A stretch of DNA of 64,000 bases, from contig OZ024872.1 in assembly GCA_964017185.1 (NCBI GenBank), forward strand, positions 59,017,817 through 59,081,816. The letters run 5' to 3'. The stretch is from Rugalucina vietnamica (Eukaryota; Mollusca; Bivalvia; Lucinida; Lucinidae). Positions within the stretch are counted from its first letter, which is position 1; each line of letters begins with the position of its first letter. The position numbers and the translations under genes were made by a program. The notes below the pieces were generated by a model, which had not been told where the DNA came from, searched no databases, and saw only the letters and a list, made by a program, of their open reading frames with translations. Below, piece after piece: positions 11,641 through 22,888 of the stretch.

Positions 11641-12919
11641 AAGGGCTGGAGTATGTTTGAACAGATGCAACTTAAATTCGTTTTAATAATCTGAATCACT
11701 GTAATTTTCCTCTGTCAACATGCCTGAAAAGATAGTATGCACATTTGTGTATATAACTACATGTACATTAATTTCTGACATTTATACATCACAGTGTATG
11801 GTTGTCGACACATAGAGCTTGTGCAGTATTCATCACTCATTTTTTTGCGTTAGCATATAGTGTCATTCAATAGCTCTGGAGTTGCAACTGATAGTGTTAC
11901 CAATGATACTAAGCATTTTATTTTATCATTCATTGTCCAATTCAAATCTTAAGTCTGATTGTGATTTAAGTTCTTGAACATAGTGCAACCCATTCCGCCA
12001 AATATGCAGTTGATAGACACACCTCAGGCAATGACACCCGAAACTGTTATCTGTCGAGGTAGCTTTTTAGCCATCAACAATATTGCCTTCTCTGCGCACA
12101 GTGAGTTTAAAGACAAACTGTTTTTGTTACGAACTTAGACCACCTATGATCCTCCGAGTGTTCTAAATCTTCACCTAGATGGTGCAGATCTATATTCGTT
12201 TCAGGACGCTGCATAATGTGATAACAAAGCTAAATGAAAATAACAATCAGGAAATGGCGCATTTGGTTAGTTTACATCTACTGCCTTTTCGTTATTGTCA
12301 AAGTTATCGGTAACTCCCAGTATAAGCATACCCCCTGATTTCTGACGTAATTTCTGAGGGGACGGTTCCACTGAGGGAGTGTTAGCTTGTGTGCTGATGA
12401 TAAAACTCGCCTCATTTCAGGGTATGTAATCATACATCGAAGATAAGCTATTTGTTAAATCAAAGGATCTACTCCAGATTTGATAATGTACAACAAGACC
12501 TACATGTTTTGGGTATGCAATAGAAATCGCTGCTTTTGCAACATTACAAGCAACTTAAAGACAGTGCAAGTCTACTGAAGCTCAGCCGATATGTCTGAAG
12601 CATTAGCAAATCTTTCATTGCTCACACTTGAAGCCGACCATTTGTCTAGTACAGTAAAATATCTTGAAAGGCTTGCAATGGTGGCAGATTGATCCATTAC
12701 AATTTCAATGTTTCTAAGAATACCATTTATAAACATACCGATAGTTTTATGATTTATCGTACCTTCTGCTATTATTTAAAAGAAGCCTGTGTGCATCATC
12801 AGCTGAAATGCTTTGGTTTAATTTTCATAGTTGATCAAACATATTCAGTGCTTCAGCCACACTTATTCGTACCAAATCAATCTCAATACGTAAATGATAA
12901 TTTGGACCATAACTTTTTT
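11641..12919. other. Interior of the foldback element, left part
   Basis: AT-rich, no recognisable coding sequence. Short CAGGAAATGGCGCAT near 12250 resembles the reverse of the RT-element 3' end and may be a scrap of it. Confidence 0.35.
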
Positions 12920-13020
12920 TAAGTACCTAATTGTTAGTTTAGTTTTTCCCACCTCGGCTTTCGGAGTGGAAATTTCTTTCTGATTGCGCATTTTCCTGAT
13001 CATTGCCTACTTGTACCTTC
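12920..13020 (+). mobile_element. RT-element 3'-end fragment (R7)
   Basis: About 100 bp matching the last part of R2 and R3: AAGTACCTAATTGTTAGTTT, CCCACCTCGG, TTCTGATTGCGC, CATTGCCTACTTGTACCTT. It is an independent, severely truncated insertion inside the foldback element. Confidence 0.75.
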
Positions 13021-13030
13021 TCTATATTGT

Positions 13031-13209
13031 TTGTTTTATAACATTCTATGTCATATAACCCAGCTTTCGAACTCCAGGTATTTAAATTTGTCTATTAAGT
13101 GGAAAACTACGTAAATGATAATTCTGGCCATAATTAAATAAAAAAGGCTCTTTATATGGATTGTTTTTATAACATTCTATGTTATATAACCCAGCTTTCT
13201 AACTCCAGG
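13031..13209 (+). repeat. Short tandem duplication that hosts a MITE
   Basis: TTGTTTTATAACATTCTATG through CCAGCTTTCGAACTCCAGG at 13030-13078 is repeated at 13161-13209. In the first copy it runs on as TATTTAAATTTGTCTATTAA; in the second the same continuation resumes at 13455 after the MITE. The first copy is therefore a natural empty site. Confidence 0.8.
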
Positions 13210-13449
13210 ACCCAGTTGTTCAAAGCATTGTTAGCTTAACGATATCGTTAAGACATAAATTTGTTAAGCAAATATCAGCTAAAGTAACAAATACACTGTT
13301 ATTTTTTGTTGAAAAAATGTGAGAATCCTTTGCAGTGCAAAGGATTCTCACATTTTTTCAACAAAAAATAACAGTGCATTTGTAATATTGCCATTTGAAA
13401 TTTTAACAAATCGTTAACTAACGACATCGTTAATTTTGAACAACTGGCC
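13210..13449. mobile_element. 240 bp MITE with CCAGG duplication
   Basis: Terminal inverted repeats CCAGTTGTTCAAAG (left) and TTTTGAACAACTGG (right), then a GTTA.CTTAACGATATCGTTAA block matched by TTAACTAACGACATCGTTAA. CCAGG is duplicated at 13205-13209 and 13450-13454. A near-perfect palindrome fills the centre (13287-13383). Confidence 0.87.
13287..13383. repeat. Near-perfect 97 bp palindrome inside the MITE
   Basis: The arms meet at CCTTTGCA|GTGCAAAGG near 13334, and each arm runs about 47 bp (TGTGAGAATCC / GGATTCTCACA and outward) with almost no mismatches. The transcript would form a long hairpin. Confidence 0.85.
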
Positions 13450-13454
13450 CCAGG

Positions 13455-14589
13455 TGTTTAAATTTGTCTATTAATTGGATAACTCTACAACTTGATTTTC
13501 GTTCATTATTGAACTTTCATACTCAGCTTTTAGCTTTCAACCTGTATCTGCATATTTAAATGAAACAGAATTATCCTTAGCATGCTCAGTGTCATAGCTG
13601 AATGTTATATTCTAATGTGCCATTGAGCAAACAGCTCTTTTTACTGCACAATATATTGCTCCAGCAGCAACTAAGTCACCATTTGGAAGGTCCATTAGTA
13701 CATGTATGTATTGCACTTTGAAGTCATTGCCTTTCTCCGTTCAACAACTCTTATAAATACATCAATGTTACAATCACCAATTGCGCATGCTAACATCGAC
13801 CAGCTTCCACTTACTTTACTTTCATTTCTAATAGGTCACAAATCTCGCCACAAATAAACAATTATTCTTTCAATCAAAATACTTTGTAGATGATATGGTA
13901 CTTCTAGGGTTAGTCTAATCATTTCTTATGTTTGACTTTACCTCTATACTGTTTTGCTTTATTGCTCTGATAAGTGGATTTACAGTTCTTTTGGCACCAC
14001 AGCTTGCATAAACCTTGTACATAAATACTCAAAGCATAATCAGTTAATGAGGAATTAGAACCTACATATGATTATAGTGTCGAAACAAAACATGGTTTGG
14101 TATTATTTTGTTTTATATAGCGCCATATGGTACATCCATGTCTGCACCAAGGTTGTATTAATTGTAATATTAATACTGCACCAAAATTATATTAATTGCA
14201 GAACCAGAATTTGTAAATTACATTTGTAATAAGATTGCGGAGCTTATGATGTACAAGAAAATAAGTTTTCTTTGTTGCTCTTTTTCTTGCCGGGCAAGAA
14301 AATTCCACTCATTTCTAGAATAAATACATCTGGACCTTCCTATAACTCAGTTCAAGAAACATAGTTTTTGATATAGCACTGATCATAGCTGGACTCCAAA
14401 TGGTCATTTCATACTACCTTTGGTATATGTCTATATACTTTACTCTCGTTATAACACAAATTGAATATAGCTAACACAGAGATTGGTTTGAACCCCAACA
14501 ATAGTGTTATAAAAAGGTTATGGTGTCTGAATAATTTTCTTTTAACAAGGAAAAAAAACACATGAAGATAACATTAAGAAAATGTTCTA
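13455..14589. other. Interior of the foldback element, right part
   Basis: AT-rich, no recognisable gene or repeat beyond the continuation of the tandem duplication at 13455-13490. Confidence 0.35.
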
Positions 14590-16399
14590 AGTGTTTTCCA
14601 ACTTGATTTTAGCTTTTATTACCTAATGAAAGTCAATGGACATATTTGGCTTATTTTTCGAAATTCTATATTTTGACGGCCTTCTTGGATGCCATCTTCA
14701 ATACTGGAGCTATACTGTGCTTTGCTGAGGTGGCAAACACTGGATCTTACGCTAAAAACTAAGACTGAGACAAACACTATGGTATATAGAATCAAAAACA
14801 AATAAGATAGAAGAGCATATTTTATATAAGAAAATATGTACGTTTTGTTGTTTTTTTCCGTGTTGGGTTGGATGTCTAAAACCTGTTTTTAAGCATGAAG
14901 CTTATATAAAGAAACAATTTCTGTTTCTCTAAAATCTTGACAGATATTATATTTGACAGAAAAGAAGTAAAAAAGCAGCCATAAATATCTGATCATAAAT
15001 AATGAGCCATTAAACAAACATTCCTAGGTGAAAAACCTTGGGCACGTGCATTTGTGAATTTAAACATGATTTTTACAACTGTTTTACCTAAATTGTCAGA
15101 TTTTTTACTTGAAATATACAAATATATCAAACATGAAATGGGGCATTAAAATACCATTACAATGCAAACACATGAAAAATATGATGCATTTTTGGAGTAG
15201 GGGTTGGTTTTAGGAAACGGCAGCCATCTTGGACGCCATCTTGAATAGTGGAGTTATGCAAGGTTTGCCAAGGTGGCAAACGCTGGATTTCAAAACTACA
15301 GACCAAGACGAACATTTTGGTATATAGAAACAAATGTGGTACTCCGTAGACCACCTACTCCTATTTCTAAGCTACTTTTTGAACCATATTTGCTCCACTA
15401 TACAGCGCGCAGATAATTTTAACATTGTGTGAGGTCTGTAGACAGTTTCGTTGCCTCTGGCCACTGTATTCTATGCATATGTGGTTAAAAGCTGTGTCAA
15501 CATTTCGGTTACGAATTTAATCATTAGAATGATAGCAATATAATCATTATATATAACACATGTATTAAAGTTTTTGTTTTTGTAAATAATTTTACGCTGA
15601 AGATTTATATGTCACATTATGTCGTCCTCTCTTAATAGGTGATAACTCAAATTGGTGTGTTTGTGATATTTGCAGTGAAAATGTTTGATATAAAATAATA
15701 CAAACTGTCTATGCAATTTATGTAATACAATAGTTCGAAAAATATTAATCCAAGTTCACATGCATGATATTCCTGTTCATGAAGACGATTTTACCGCATT
15801 CTGTATACTTTAATTTTTTCCTGATTTTATGTCATTCTAAACGCTTTACAGGAAATAATAAATACCATAACTTGAACCGGTAGAGGTTTTCAAACGTATC
15901 TTGACATATATCCATCATATTTTTATAATTAAATGCGTAACCATCTTTTCCTTCCCTTCAAATCGGTAATGCCGGACACTAACACAACGAAATACTGGCA
16001 CAGACATCAGTTGCAATTTAGTTAATATATATATCTGTAAATTTGTCGTGGAACAATCACTAAAATTTGATATTTACCAACAAATTGTCCAATTTTTAGT
16101 TGTATTTCGCCGACTTTGGCCGTGTTGTAATACCAGGTTCGAAGAAGGGAATAAATAACTCAAAGACCATCAAATTATTTTGCGAGCTACTTTGGTGCTG
16201 ACCTACAATAGTAAATAAGTGACAAAAAAGCATTCATAGATAATCGATATATTTCTGTACTAAAATATAACCATCAATCGATCCTAGTAGTGTATGTTTT
16301 GTTTCCCTTTTCTTGGTCTTCATATGCTGAACCGGAAGGGCGTGAATCGGATTTTCTTTCTTTATCGGCGGTTACGCATTTAAAGGTTTGTTAGCCGTG
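14590..16399 (-). repeat. Right arm of the foldback element
   Basis: Inverted copy of the left arm, with two motif units near 14690 and 15220 (the left arm has three). CCGTGTTGGGTTGGATGTCT at 14859 matches the complement of 10875-10900. The arm ends GGTTTGTTAGCCGTG at 16399. Confidence 0.75.
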
Positions 16400-16616
16400 T
16401 AAAATGAATAGCTGTAAGTCGTGGTAATCATAGAGTCTGACGCCCGACCCACCGGCGTGGAATTAAAGAAGGCAGCGTAGTTATCGACCTTGACTGGGTT
16501 AAAAACTAAGCATGCAGACTGTCGCATAACATTCATATTATACCCTATACGTCTGTAACGTGTAATGATTTTTCTGAACTGAAAAGAATTATCACTTTTC
16601 CGCGTTACGAAGTTTA
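16400..16616 (-). pseudogene. RT-element copy R1, part 2 (C-terminal coding end)
   Basis: The complement carries the CTGCCTTC.TTAATTGCAC, CGGTGGGTCGGGCGTC and CATGCTTAG stretches found in R2 around 27985-28075, encoding the end of the reverse-transcriptase ORF, but with frame damage. It is continuous with part 1 once the foldback element is removed, and it is interrupted again at 16616 by the DIRS element. Confidence 0.78.
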
Positions 16617-16794
16617 GCGGAAAAGTTATGTCTTTGAGAAGTGTATATACGGTAAAAGTTGTTTGTCGTCGTTATGGAATGTATCACATAGAGATGACCA
16701 ATCAGGTGTCTCGCAGAGGCGAGCCTCGTGGTATGATAAGAGTAGCGCATCAGTTCTAGCAAAGCACTCGAGGTGTTAACACGTACTTCAAGTT

Positions 16795-17186
16795 ATGGAC
16801 CCAGGAGACGCTCCAGGGCCTTCGGGCAACGTGAATCTAAATAATGAGATTATGTCTCAGTTGGACCAGTTAATTTCCACTAAGCTAGTGTCCTTTGAGA
16901 ATAGGATTACGGAGTCGCAAAGAAACATTGCGGACAGTCAGTTGAACAAAATGAAGGAGGACATGTTGACCAACGACAACTATGTCTTTAAACGGAAAAG
17001 CTGTGAAGACCAGTTTAAGTTCAATGTCAAACTTTCTTCTAAGCTCAAGGAGGCGGACAGCGCCGTTAAAACTGGTGACGCGGTTGCAGCAAGTGGAACT
17101 ATCTCAGAAGGTTTGGACTTAATTTCTAGCAGGCAAAAAGTTATTCGCCTAGCGGATTCTAGTGATTTGGGGTGGTCCGTGGTTAA
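16795..17186 (+). pseudogene. DIRS gag-like protein, N-terminal part (split)
   Basis: About 130 residues starting MDPGDAPGPSGN, with a helical stretch containing QLDQLISTKL and an alanine/serine-rich linker, ending in RQKVIRLADSSDLGW and VVK. This is the usual first part of mollusc DIRS capsid-like proteins (family knowledge; no search was run). The frame runs on to 17421, but residues after about 131 come from the inserted DNA. The second gag part resumes at 22889, in frame after TTAA, with KRMMRAEARASRK and a zinc knuckle. The Met at 16795 is the first in a frame opened after non-coding sequence, so it is a likely true start. Confidence 0.75.
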
Positions 17187-17426
17187 GGATAATCTATCGG
17201 ACATCTTGGTCTTCAATTTGGGAAATGTACCAGCATTTCATCTAATTAGAGCAAAAGTGGGTGGCATTTTTAAATCGAAATTTCACACAACATACCGTAA
17301 TATGATTATCTATTCCTCGAGACTCGATACACAAAATCCAGATGTCACAGTGCAACGCATTTCGACATTTAAGCATGTCCAAGCACATGTTTTAATTTAT
17401 TTGTGGTTCCGAAATGTTTGAAACAA

Positions 17427-17838
17427 ACCCTGGGATACCATGACACAACAATTTACCTTATATACTCACCAACAAACATAGAAGGCAAATGCATAAGATA
17501 TACTTTTTTTCAAAACCCTTACTATAGTTTTTGTTTGAAATGATGCTTAACATCCCAGTCAATAGCAAAGGTCATGTCGGGACGTGGCCCCCATTTTATT
17601 AGACTTTTACCAAAAAATGTGGATGTCATGACATCCAACTTGTGCTTCAAATAATTATAACCACCCAACTAAGCCACAAAGGCTTATACGTATGAATGGT
17701 TTGACTTGAACCACTTTTCCTGGGCAGGCTCAAAGGCAGTAATCAGCTGGTCAGTGAGTAGCGTATAAGCTTTATCTGGAGGCACAAGCAGCCCATCCAT
17801 TTCTTTAGGCCACAATCATTGTGGTTAATGTTGCTTTA
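17427..17838. other. Unassigned sequence inside the 5.7 kb insertion
   Basis: No gene seen. Around 17540-17600 the wording ACATCCCAGTCAA...GGTCATGTC.GGACG.GGCC resembles 63630-63675, suggesting a shared decayed SINE-like repeat. Confidence 0.35.
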
Positions 17839-18881
17839 AGTCCCTGTCATACTCTTGGGAATTCTCGCGGCGTTTGCACGGCGTTCTTAAATTTTCCAGA
17901 CCCAAGAACAAGAAATTATTTGTGAAAAGAGGAAGCCACGTCCTCACGGCGTCCTCGTCTAGTCCAATGCATTGCTACGGAGTTCGCACTGTGTTCTACC
18001 GCGTTCCTGCGGCGTTCTGGGTGGCATTTCATGGTGTTTGCACGGCGATTTCAGTGCGCTTGCGCGACGCTTTTGGTGTATGTACTGCGTTTCCATGGCG
18101 TTCTGGCACTGCGTTGACGGCTTGTAGGCAAAGCAGATATGATGTCTCAATCATTTGTTTGTTTGCTTTGTCTGCTGTGCCTGCATATACATGTACACAA
18201 ATAGAAAACCAGCTAGTTGTTTGATAGACATAAAGAATGGAATTCTTACAAGTGCATCTCATTTAATTATTATTTTATTTGCTTTGTCATATTTAAAATC
18301 ATTTTATTCGTCATTTTTGTGTTTTTGTCATACATGTTAAAACAAAACGCCACTGGACGCGGTAGAAGCTCCACATGAGCGCAATGAACGCGTGAAAACA
18401 CCTTGCAAACGCGGTAGATGCTCCACGCGAGCGCCTTGATCGACGAAAGAACACCTTGCAAAATCCACTGAAGCACAGTAAGGTAAATTACACGCTGCGC
18501 GCTGCTTATGAGCGCGGCGTAAACGCAGTGAGATTGCGATGAACGCCGTAGAATCTCCGTGAAAACGCAATGGGCTACAAAGGCGTTTGCACTACGATCT
18601 CACTGCGCGCCCGCAGAGTTCATTGGGCTTTGGTGAATTTCTCACTGCGTAGCCACGGCGTCCTCATGGCGTCGCTCTTATTAAAACGCCGATTGATGGC
18701 GCTTCTTTTGGGCATGTGCAAAAGAAACACCTTCCCTTGGCGTTCTAGGATTTGCCACGGCGTTCGATGGACTTCCCAGCGCGTTGCTACGGCATTTGTA
18801 TCATTCTCAAGTTTGTGTTCTGCATTTTTGTAGAAAGCCGCGCGATCTCAGCGATAATGCCACCCTGGTGTGACAGGGGTT
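17839..18881. mobile_element. 1.04 kb inverted-repeat element with GCGTTC/ACGGCG arrays
   Basis: Ends A(G)TCCCTGTCATAC at 17839 and GTGTGACAGGGGTT ending at 18881; TTA flanks both sides (17836-17838 and 18882-18884). The two halves are filled with short motifs of the type ACGGCGTTC, GCGTTTGCAC and ACTGCGTT, largely forward on both sides, with complements (AACGC, GAACGC) between about 18345 and 18560. This very high CpG content is unlike the flanks. Short open frames here are by-products of the motif array. Confidence 0.7.
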
Positions 18882-19118
18882 TTATGCTATTTGGCTGTCA
18901 TTTTGATAGAATAATACACATACTCGTATATGCGGAAAATTAATAGTGTTGGACACCTTTGCGTCACTGCAACGCGCTACAAACGTTATATTTGGTGAAT
19001 GCTGAGACCTTAAGTAAAAATGCATGCTCATTCTTTAATGTTTGATATTGCAGGTTATAAGATATAACCGAGTTGATTTCGGGTGAAACTTTCTTCAAAC
19101 TGATCTTCTAGCATAAGG

Positions 19119-19268
19119 CGGCAGAGGGGGGGGGGGACCCCCCAGGCCCTATGGAATTTGAAAATTTTACCTAAAAAGGTAATTTCTCAGGGGGGTGGGG
19201 TGGGGTCCATCCCCCCCCCCTCTTGTCCGTGACCAAAAATTACCATTTTCGTTGGACCCCACCTCATG
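19119..19268. repeat. G-run/C-run hairpin repeat
   Basis: GAGGGGGGGGGGGACCCCCC, then AGGGGGGTGGGGTGGGGTCC, then a C run, with TTTTACCTAAAAAGGTAA between. The strand-asymmetric runs could form hairpins or quadruplexes. Downstream TTCTGGATCCGCGCATG at 19275-19290 looks like part of the same dispersed repeat. Confidence 0.6.
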
Positions 19269-19828
19269 AAAATTTCTGGATCCGCGCATGGACGGGGAGC
19301 CTGGTTTGCTAGTGCACAACTGATAAGTCATGGGTTCGGTCCGATTCCCGCCTCCATGGGTAAATAAATAACTGACTTAACACAACCATCCTATGAGTTA
19401 GTATTTACATTGTATACATGCATTAGGCCCAAGGTTTCAACTGACATGATTACAAATTAACATTTTGCGTGGGTTGCTTGTTTGGTCTTATAATTTCTTA
19501 CGTCCCGCTTAATAATATAGCTATGGTCACATACGGATAAGCAAGCTCGGTTTGAAGTCTCATCAGAGAGGCTGAAGAATTCTTGGATCAATGACACCCT
19601 GGATACATCCCATTAGGCCAAAATATATATATTTATTAGATTCTCATCCAAATTTTTGAAAATTCTTTGGTGGGTGCATGGGTGACTTCTATTGTTCATT
19701 TTAGGACACACACTTTGACTCTCTACAAAGCCTAGTGTCTTAATATTTTCTTAATATTTTTTTTCATTTATCCATTAAAAGACACACTCTCAGACCGCTA
19801 CACTGGCACGGCACCATTTGCGTCAAGC

Positions 19829-19829
<1 letters not shown>

Positions 19830-19892
<63 letters not shown>
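19830..19892 (+). repeat. Poly-T tract (63 bp)
   Basis: Uninterrupted T run. The sequence to its right (19893-20010), ending in CAACAACAACAAC, looks like a SINE-like fragment with a simple tail. Confidence 0.9.
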
Positions 19893-19893
<1 letters not shown>

Positions 19894-20343
19894 ACCGTGT
19901 GATGGTCTCGGGGTGTATGTGTCCATTGTGCAGCAAATTCACCTCTTGCTCGGTTGCACCATGGGGTTGAGTCTATCAAGGTTGGATACCAAAAATACAA
20001 CAACAACAACAGACTATTAAGCGAATTGAATTTATGCACAATTATCTTTAATTTCTATTTAACACATGTTTTTAGTTCTTTTACGACCAAATTAAAACTA
20101 TGATTTTGTGCAGGTTTTGAACAGGGGCGGGTGGGAATGAGAATCTCAAAATTAATTTTCTTTGGCCTTAGACTTATTATACCAGGTTGACCAATGTTTT
20201 GCTTGACCGACTTTGCCCAAGGACTATCTTATAAGGGGACACAATATAGGCAAGTTTCAGAGGTCATTTTTCGTTGTCATTTTTTTTTTTTTTTTTTTTT
20301 TGGCTTCGCTGTTGGTGTGAGTAACCTAAAGCAACAAGTTCTA

Positions 20344-20344
20344 T

Positions 20345-20403
<59 letters not shown>

Positions 20404-20418
20404 TAATAAATAAATAAA
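20344..20418 (+). repeat. (AAT)n microsatellite
   Basis: ATA/AAT triplets with a few AAAT interruptions at the end. A T run at 20280-20300 lies just before. Confidence 0.9.
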
Positions 20419-20519
20419 CTTTATATATTTTAGGAAGACAACACATTTAGCACAATTGCCAATCTTCCATACGGTCTTCCAGTGAATACAGTCAGACCTT
20501 TTTTATTATTCAGTCATTT

Positions 20520-20725
20520 TCATATATTTTGTTATGTAAGTAATACTATATTTTGATAGAAGAGAATCCAGTGCTTTCCTTATAATGCTGAGCGCCTTGT
20601 AGCAAAGTAACCACTGGTACCATATCAACCGTCTTATTTATAACGTGACCCAGGATCCAACCTACGACCTCCCGCTTCCGAAACGCACATTCTAACCATT
20701 ACACTATTGGGACCGGTGTGACGGT
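20520..20725 (-). mobile_element. tRNA-derived SINE (minus strand)
   Basis: On the complement, an A-box-like TAGTGTAATGGTTAGAATG is followed by a B-box-like GTCGTAGGTTGGATCC, then a body with CTACAAGGCGCTCAGCATTA. A tRNA-type pol III promoter at the head of a short repeat defines a SINE. The (AAT)n repeat lies about 100 bp beyond its tail. Confidence 0.6.
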
Positions 20726-21355
20726 GTTACATGGCTTTAATAATGTTAAACATACGTTTGTCCAGGGAGCTACCATACAATATGCGATTTCCATAATAAT
20801 ATTCAGACATTATACATGTAGGTAACCACGGACCAACATGACTTGTGTTGGCGTATGGTATATACCAGCATCTTGCGATATCTTCCTATGGCTTTATTCG
20901 ATGGCCTGGGACAATGCCACATACGGAAATCACTGCAAACTTAAACATGTGGCTTACGTACGGAACATGTATGATGTTCGAACGAACGGAGACTTTTGAT
21001 TGCGACCTTGTTTGCTATGGCTTGCTTCTTTTCCAAGGCTGACAAGGCTTGAATTATATTATCTGCTCTTTCTCAAACCATGCTTTATTGTTACAATATT
21101 TGTTTGAAAGGTAGTATCACTGCCATATTATCACTCGCATTATAATTTTATATGCTATATATGTATAGAGTCCTTGTAGAATCGTATGAAATGTGTGCAG
21201 AAGGTCGCCATATGGACGCCACACGGAAATGTTAAATCTTGCATAGTTCGAACGCCGTTAGTTAATTGCAAGCCAAGGCATCCATTACTTAAACCACTTA
21301 AACCCCGCTGCAAACAACCCTGAGTTGGCAGACTCGCTTGTTACTGGTTTCTATT
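20726..21355. other. Unassigned sequence inside the 5.7 kb insertion
   Basis: No supported gene or repeat. Confidence 0.35.
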
Positions 21356-21588
21356 TGAGTCGCCGCATGGGAAAACAAACTCTGCATAGGCGAAAACAAA
21401 GACGCAGATCAGCTTCGCAGTAACTGCGAAGCTGATCAGCGCCTTTTTTTCGCTTCACAGATAGTACAATATCTCTTCTACTTTAACCCAAAATTTCAAG
21501 CTTCTAGCCTGCTTCTGTGACTGTACAGGCAAGTTTGTGTCAGACCTGGTCGGAGCGCATATCGGTGGTTTTCTCACGCACAGGCTCA
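21356..21588 (-). mobile_element. Nested-hairpin MITE (copy 2, reversed)
   Basis: TGAGTCGCCGCATGGGAAAA at the left and CTCACGCACAGGCTCA at the right. The inner hairpin CGCAGATCAGCTTCGCAG ... CTGCGAAGCTGATC lies at 21400-21440 on the left side, so the copy is in the opposite orientation to 58022-58257. Confidence 0.82.
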
Positions 21589-21664
21589 TTTATGAATGAC
21601 ATCAACAAAGAGAAGTGACAAAAGCGCCTCAGACATTAATTATTGGTTTTTATGACATTCTTTG

Positions 21665-21828
21665 TCGATCAGTGTCGGTGACTGTCGGCGAGTGTCGGCG
21701 AATTTTCTCATTCTTTATCGGTGACTTGTCCTGTCTGTCAGTAGTCATGTCGGTGAGTTGGATGTCGGTGAATATTTGCTGTCGATGAGTTGTCATGTCG
21801 GCCAGTTGTCTGTCGGTGAGTTGTCATA
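21665..21828 (+). repeat. Short array of GTCGGTGA-type motifs
   Basis: GTGTCGGTGACTGTCGGCGA, GTCATGTCGGTGAGTTG, GATGTCGGTGAATA and similar words recur about every 10-25 bp, roughly ten times, on one strand. It resembles the subterminal motif arrays of the other elements here, but no terminal inverted repeats were found around it. Confidence 0.55.
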
Positions 21829-21999
21829 GATTCGGGCCCTAGGTAGTGCTTACGCAGCTGTTACGCACCTGTAGGTAATCAGTATGTCTCACATACGCCA
21901 TGTACATACGTCGTGATATGTCACAAGAACAGAATTTGTTTGTCAGCATGCGCAGCTTGACCACCAATTGCAGATTAAGAGAGAGGGGTTCGAAGCGAT

Positions 22000-22140
22000 T
22001 CCGCCCCCACCCCCATTTTGAACCATTTCAATTTCGTGGAAGAAATAAGAGCAATCAGGGATGTTGTACAAAACGACCCCGCCCCCAGTGGGGTTGAATC
22101 CCCCCCCCCCTCCTTTTCAAATCCTAGATCAGCCACTGAC
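22000..22140. repeat. C-run dispersed repeat
   Basis: CCGCCCCCACCCCCATTTTG and a 14-C run before TCCTTTTCAAATCCTAGATC. A low-complexity piece of a dispersed repeat; no coding value. Confidence 0.45.
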
Positions 22141-22888
22141 CGCAATAAGCCTCAGACCCCAGCGTTTAAAAAGTTCACACACATCACTGATACACTGCTC
22201 ATATAAATAGTGAGACAGTATCCGTGAGTCTACAATATGCAGTTTCATGACCATCACCAGTATTTTATATATATAATTATCATATATTACATTTTTCAGG
22301 CACCGTTAGCAGTTTGAAATTTCCCTATCACACACTAGCATATACCTACAGTAAGTCAAACAACAAATATAATCTATTTTAAAATAATAAATCATTTTGA
22401 CCACTGAAACCTTCTACACTATACCCCCTGCCTAGGGCCGTCTCACATATTACAAAAACATTTATAAGATAAAATGGAGAAAAAAATTGACATGTATTTT
22501 TTGCACACAAATGCTAAGACAACGACAAGTAGCATCGTTTCATGTAAAGTGGTGTTAAATAGTGGAATATCTTATTTATCTAGTCGGTCCATATTTCTGA
22601 CATTTATGTGTTTATATTCGGCTGTATCACGGATTTCGCTTGAACTCATGGAGGTAAGAGCATCCAAAACACTAAAATTCGTCATTTTTTTCATGGGGCT
22701 TATCTTCTTATTGGCGTTTTGTAAGACTAAAATTTTAGGCTTTAGAAATAAAGAATGACTCTAATTAGTGCCGCCGACTAATATTTTGGACAAAATCATG
22801 CTTATTGTCTCTCCAGTGTGATGGCCAGAAAAGTGTCAACACCGTCCAAAAATGGCATATGTGTATGTGTACTTTTGATTTACCTTAA

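Larger units (their letters stand above)
9998..16399. mobile_element. 6.4 kb foldback DNA element inserted in R1
   Basis: The ends are inverted: CACGGCTAACAAACCTTTAA starts at 9998 and its complement ends at 16399. TAAAA flanks both sides (9993-9997 and 16400-16404). R2 and R3 carry the uninterrupted target with a single TTTTA (reverse), confirming the exact edges. The arms are long and imperfect (about 9998-11640 and 14590-16399). No transposase is visible. CAC ends with a 5-bp duplication recall the Transib superfamily, but the next bases do not fit its consensus well. Confidence 0.88.
17187..22884. mobile_element. 5.7 kb insertion in DIRS gag, flanked by TTAA(GGA)
   Basis: TTAAGGA occurs at 17183-17189 and at 22885-22891. 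Removing the insert plus one copy leaves the gag frame continuous. The ends are only weakly inverted (GGATAATC... against GGTAAATC... on the complement), so the superfamily is uncertain; TTAA specificity suggests piggyBac or Kolobok types. It contains an inverted-repeat element, SINE debris and simple repeats. No transposase was recognised. The frame at 22474-22758 (95 residues, hydrophobic patches) near its right end has no recognised relatives. Confidence 0.7.

Noticed and set aside
10392..15354. Similar short proteins predicted at 10392-10616 (+) and 15157-15354 (-)
   Set aside because: They are the two inverted arms of one foldback element; similarity reflects DNA duplication, not coding constraint.
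17874..18833. Several 60-116-residue frames on both strands
   Set aside because: They are produced by the GC-rich GCGTTC/ACGGCG word array; amino-acid content is repetitive and both strands are equally open.
19764..20446. Frames with poly-Lys or poly-Ile
   Set aside because: Direct translations of the poly-T and (AAT)n tracts.
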